Below are positions 5,635 through 6,057 of a DNA stretch of 6,057 nt, piece by piece. Made by a program: the position numbers and the translations under genes. Position 1 is the stretch's first letter, and each line of letters opens with the position of its first letter. The notes under the pieces were generated by a model. That model was not told the DNA's origin. It made no database searches and saw only the letters and a list, made by a program, of their open reading frames with translations. Source of the DNA: Parafilimonas sp. (GTDB lineage: Bacteria > Bacteroidota > Bacteroidia > Chitinophagales > Chitinophagaceae); NCBI GenBank assembly GCA_023251275.1, contig JAHEZC010000180.1, positions 1-6,057 on the forward strand, in the 5' to 3' direction.

Positions 5635-6057
5635 ATGTATTACCTGTATGGTGCAGGCGGGCATGCCAAAGTAATCATTGAAATACTGGAACTGGCCGGT
5701 GAGCAGATAGCTGCTATTTATGATGAAGATGTGCAAAAAAATGAGCTGCTCCATTACCCTGTCTTTCACCATATACCACATACAATCGCTGAAACTGCTG
5801 ACCCGTGGATCATTTCACTGGGTTCGGGAATATTAAGAAGAAAAGCAGTACAAACTATGGCTGTTAAGTATGGCAAAGCTTTTCATACTTCTTCGCAGAT
5901 CTCTCTTCGTACATCAATCGGTGAAGGCACAGTAGTGATGGCAGGCGCTGTCATTAATTCCTGTTGTGATATAGGCAGGCATGTGATCATCAATACAAAA
6001 AGTTCTGTTGACTATGACTGCAGGCTGGGAGACTATGTGCATATTTCTCCTAATGCT
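5635..6057 (+). CDS. PglD/NeuD-family sugar acyltransferase, 3' end cut by the window
   Basis: The first 141 codons are present; family members run to roughly 200-215 residues, so about a third is missing. The N-terminal UDP-sugar-binding subdomain begins with LYGAGGHAKVIIEIL (4-18, GxGGHxKV pattern) and has IYDED at 28-32 and ISLGSGILRRK at 60-70. From about residue 90 hexapeptide repeats of the left-handed beta-helix begin (SLRTSIGEGTVVMAGAVI, then CDIGRHVIINTKSSV, then CRLGDYVHISPNA). PglD uses acetyl-CoA to N-acetylate UDP-4-amino-4,6-dideoxy-GlcNAc, and NeuD relatives act on sialic acids. Asn120 and His136 line up with PglD Asn118 and His134 at a constant offset of two, but the expected catalytic His (PglD 125) is Tyr127, codon TAT. 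The protein may therefore be inactive, altered, or use another base. The ATG at 5635 is 3 bp after the previous stop, and the two genes share a frame. A DegT-type aminotransferase would be expected next. Confidence 0.88.
   Translation, partial: MYYLYGAGGHAKVIIEILELAGEQIAAIYDEDVQKNELLHYPVFHHIPHTIAETADPWIISLGSGILRRKAVQTMAVKYGKAFHTSSQISLRTSIGEGTVVMAGAVINSCCDIGRHVIINTKSSVDYDCRLGDYVHISPNA

Noticed and set aside
787..6057. All operon genes lying in reading frame 1
   Set aside because: With only six genes or fragments this can occur by chance; only the close-packed GT4, transferase and acyltransferase junctions were kept as a finding.

Overview
The window looks like part of a surface-polysaccharide (capsule, exopolysaccharide or O-antigen type) biosynthesis locus from a member of the Bacteroidota. 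Three things suggest this: intergenic DNA is AT-rich, most starts lack a strong Shine-Dalgarno sequence, and an intergenic four-helix-bundle (S23/IVP family) gene sits among sugar genes. The phylum is inferred from style and gene content; nothing in the window fixes genus or species. All seven genes or gene fragments are on the + strand.

Layout. Positions 1-93 hold the last 30 codons of a gene cut by the left edge, possibly a glycosyltransferase. Positions 188-538 encode a small four-helix-bundle protein. It is bracketed by imperfect inverted repeats (128-139 and 593-604) and by near-identical direct repeats (116-140 and 663-687). Positions 539-786 hold no gene but contain heptad arrays in inverted arrangement (672-700 and 719-746). 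From 787 to the right edge runs a probable five-gene operon whose gaps shrink from 108 to 42, 15 and 3 bp: a NodU/CmcH-type carbamoyltransferase (787-2514), a CDP-paratose/tyvelose-epimerase-like SDR (2623-3696), a GT4 glycosyltransferase (3739-5007), a PglC-type initiating phosphoglycosyl transferase with a GTG start (5023-5631), and a PglD/NeuD-type acyltransferase (5635 to beyond 6057, cut by the window). A GC-rich hairpin (2528-2547) lies in the first gap.

How the genes could work together (inference). The phosphoglycosyl transferase places the first sugar phosphate on an undecaprenyl carrier at the inner face of the cytoplasmic membrane. The GT4 enzyme adds a further sugar. The SDR makes or modifies a nucleotide sugar. 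The carbamoyltransferase decorates a sugar hydroxyl, and the acyltransferase would normally N-acetylate a UDP-amino sugar of the bacillosamine type.

Most unusual points. The acyltransferase has Tyr127 where PglD/NeuD enzymes have the catalytic-base His, while the neighbouring active-site residues are kept. The epimerase has Phe178 where the SDR Tyr of YxxxK is expected. The four-helix-bundle gene sits in a repeat setting that resembles a small mobile or IVS-like unit.
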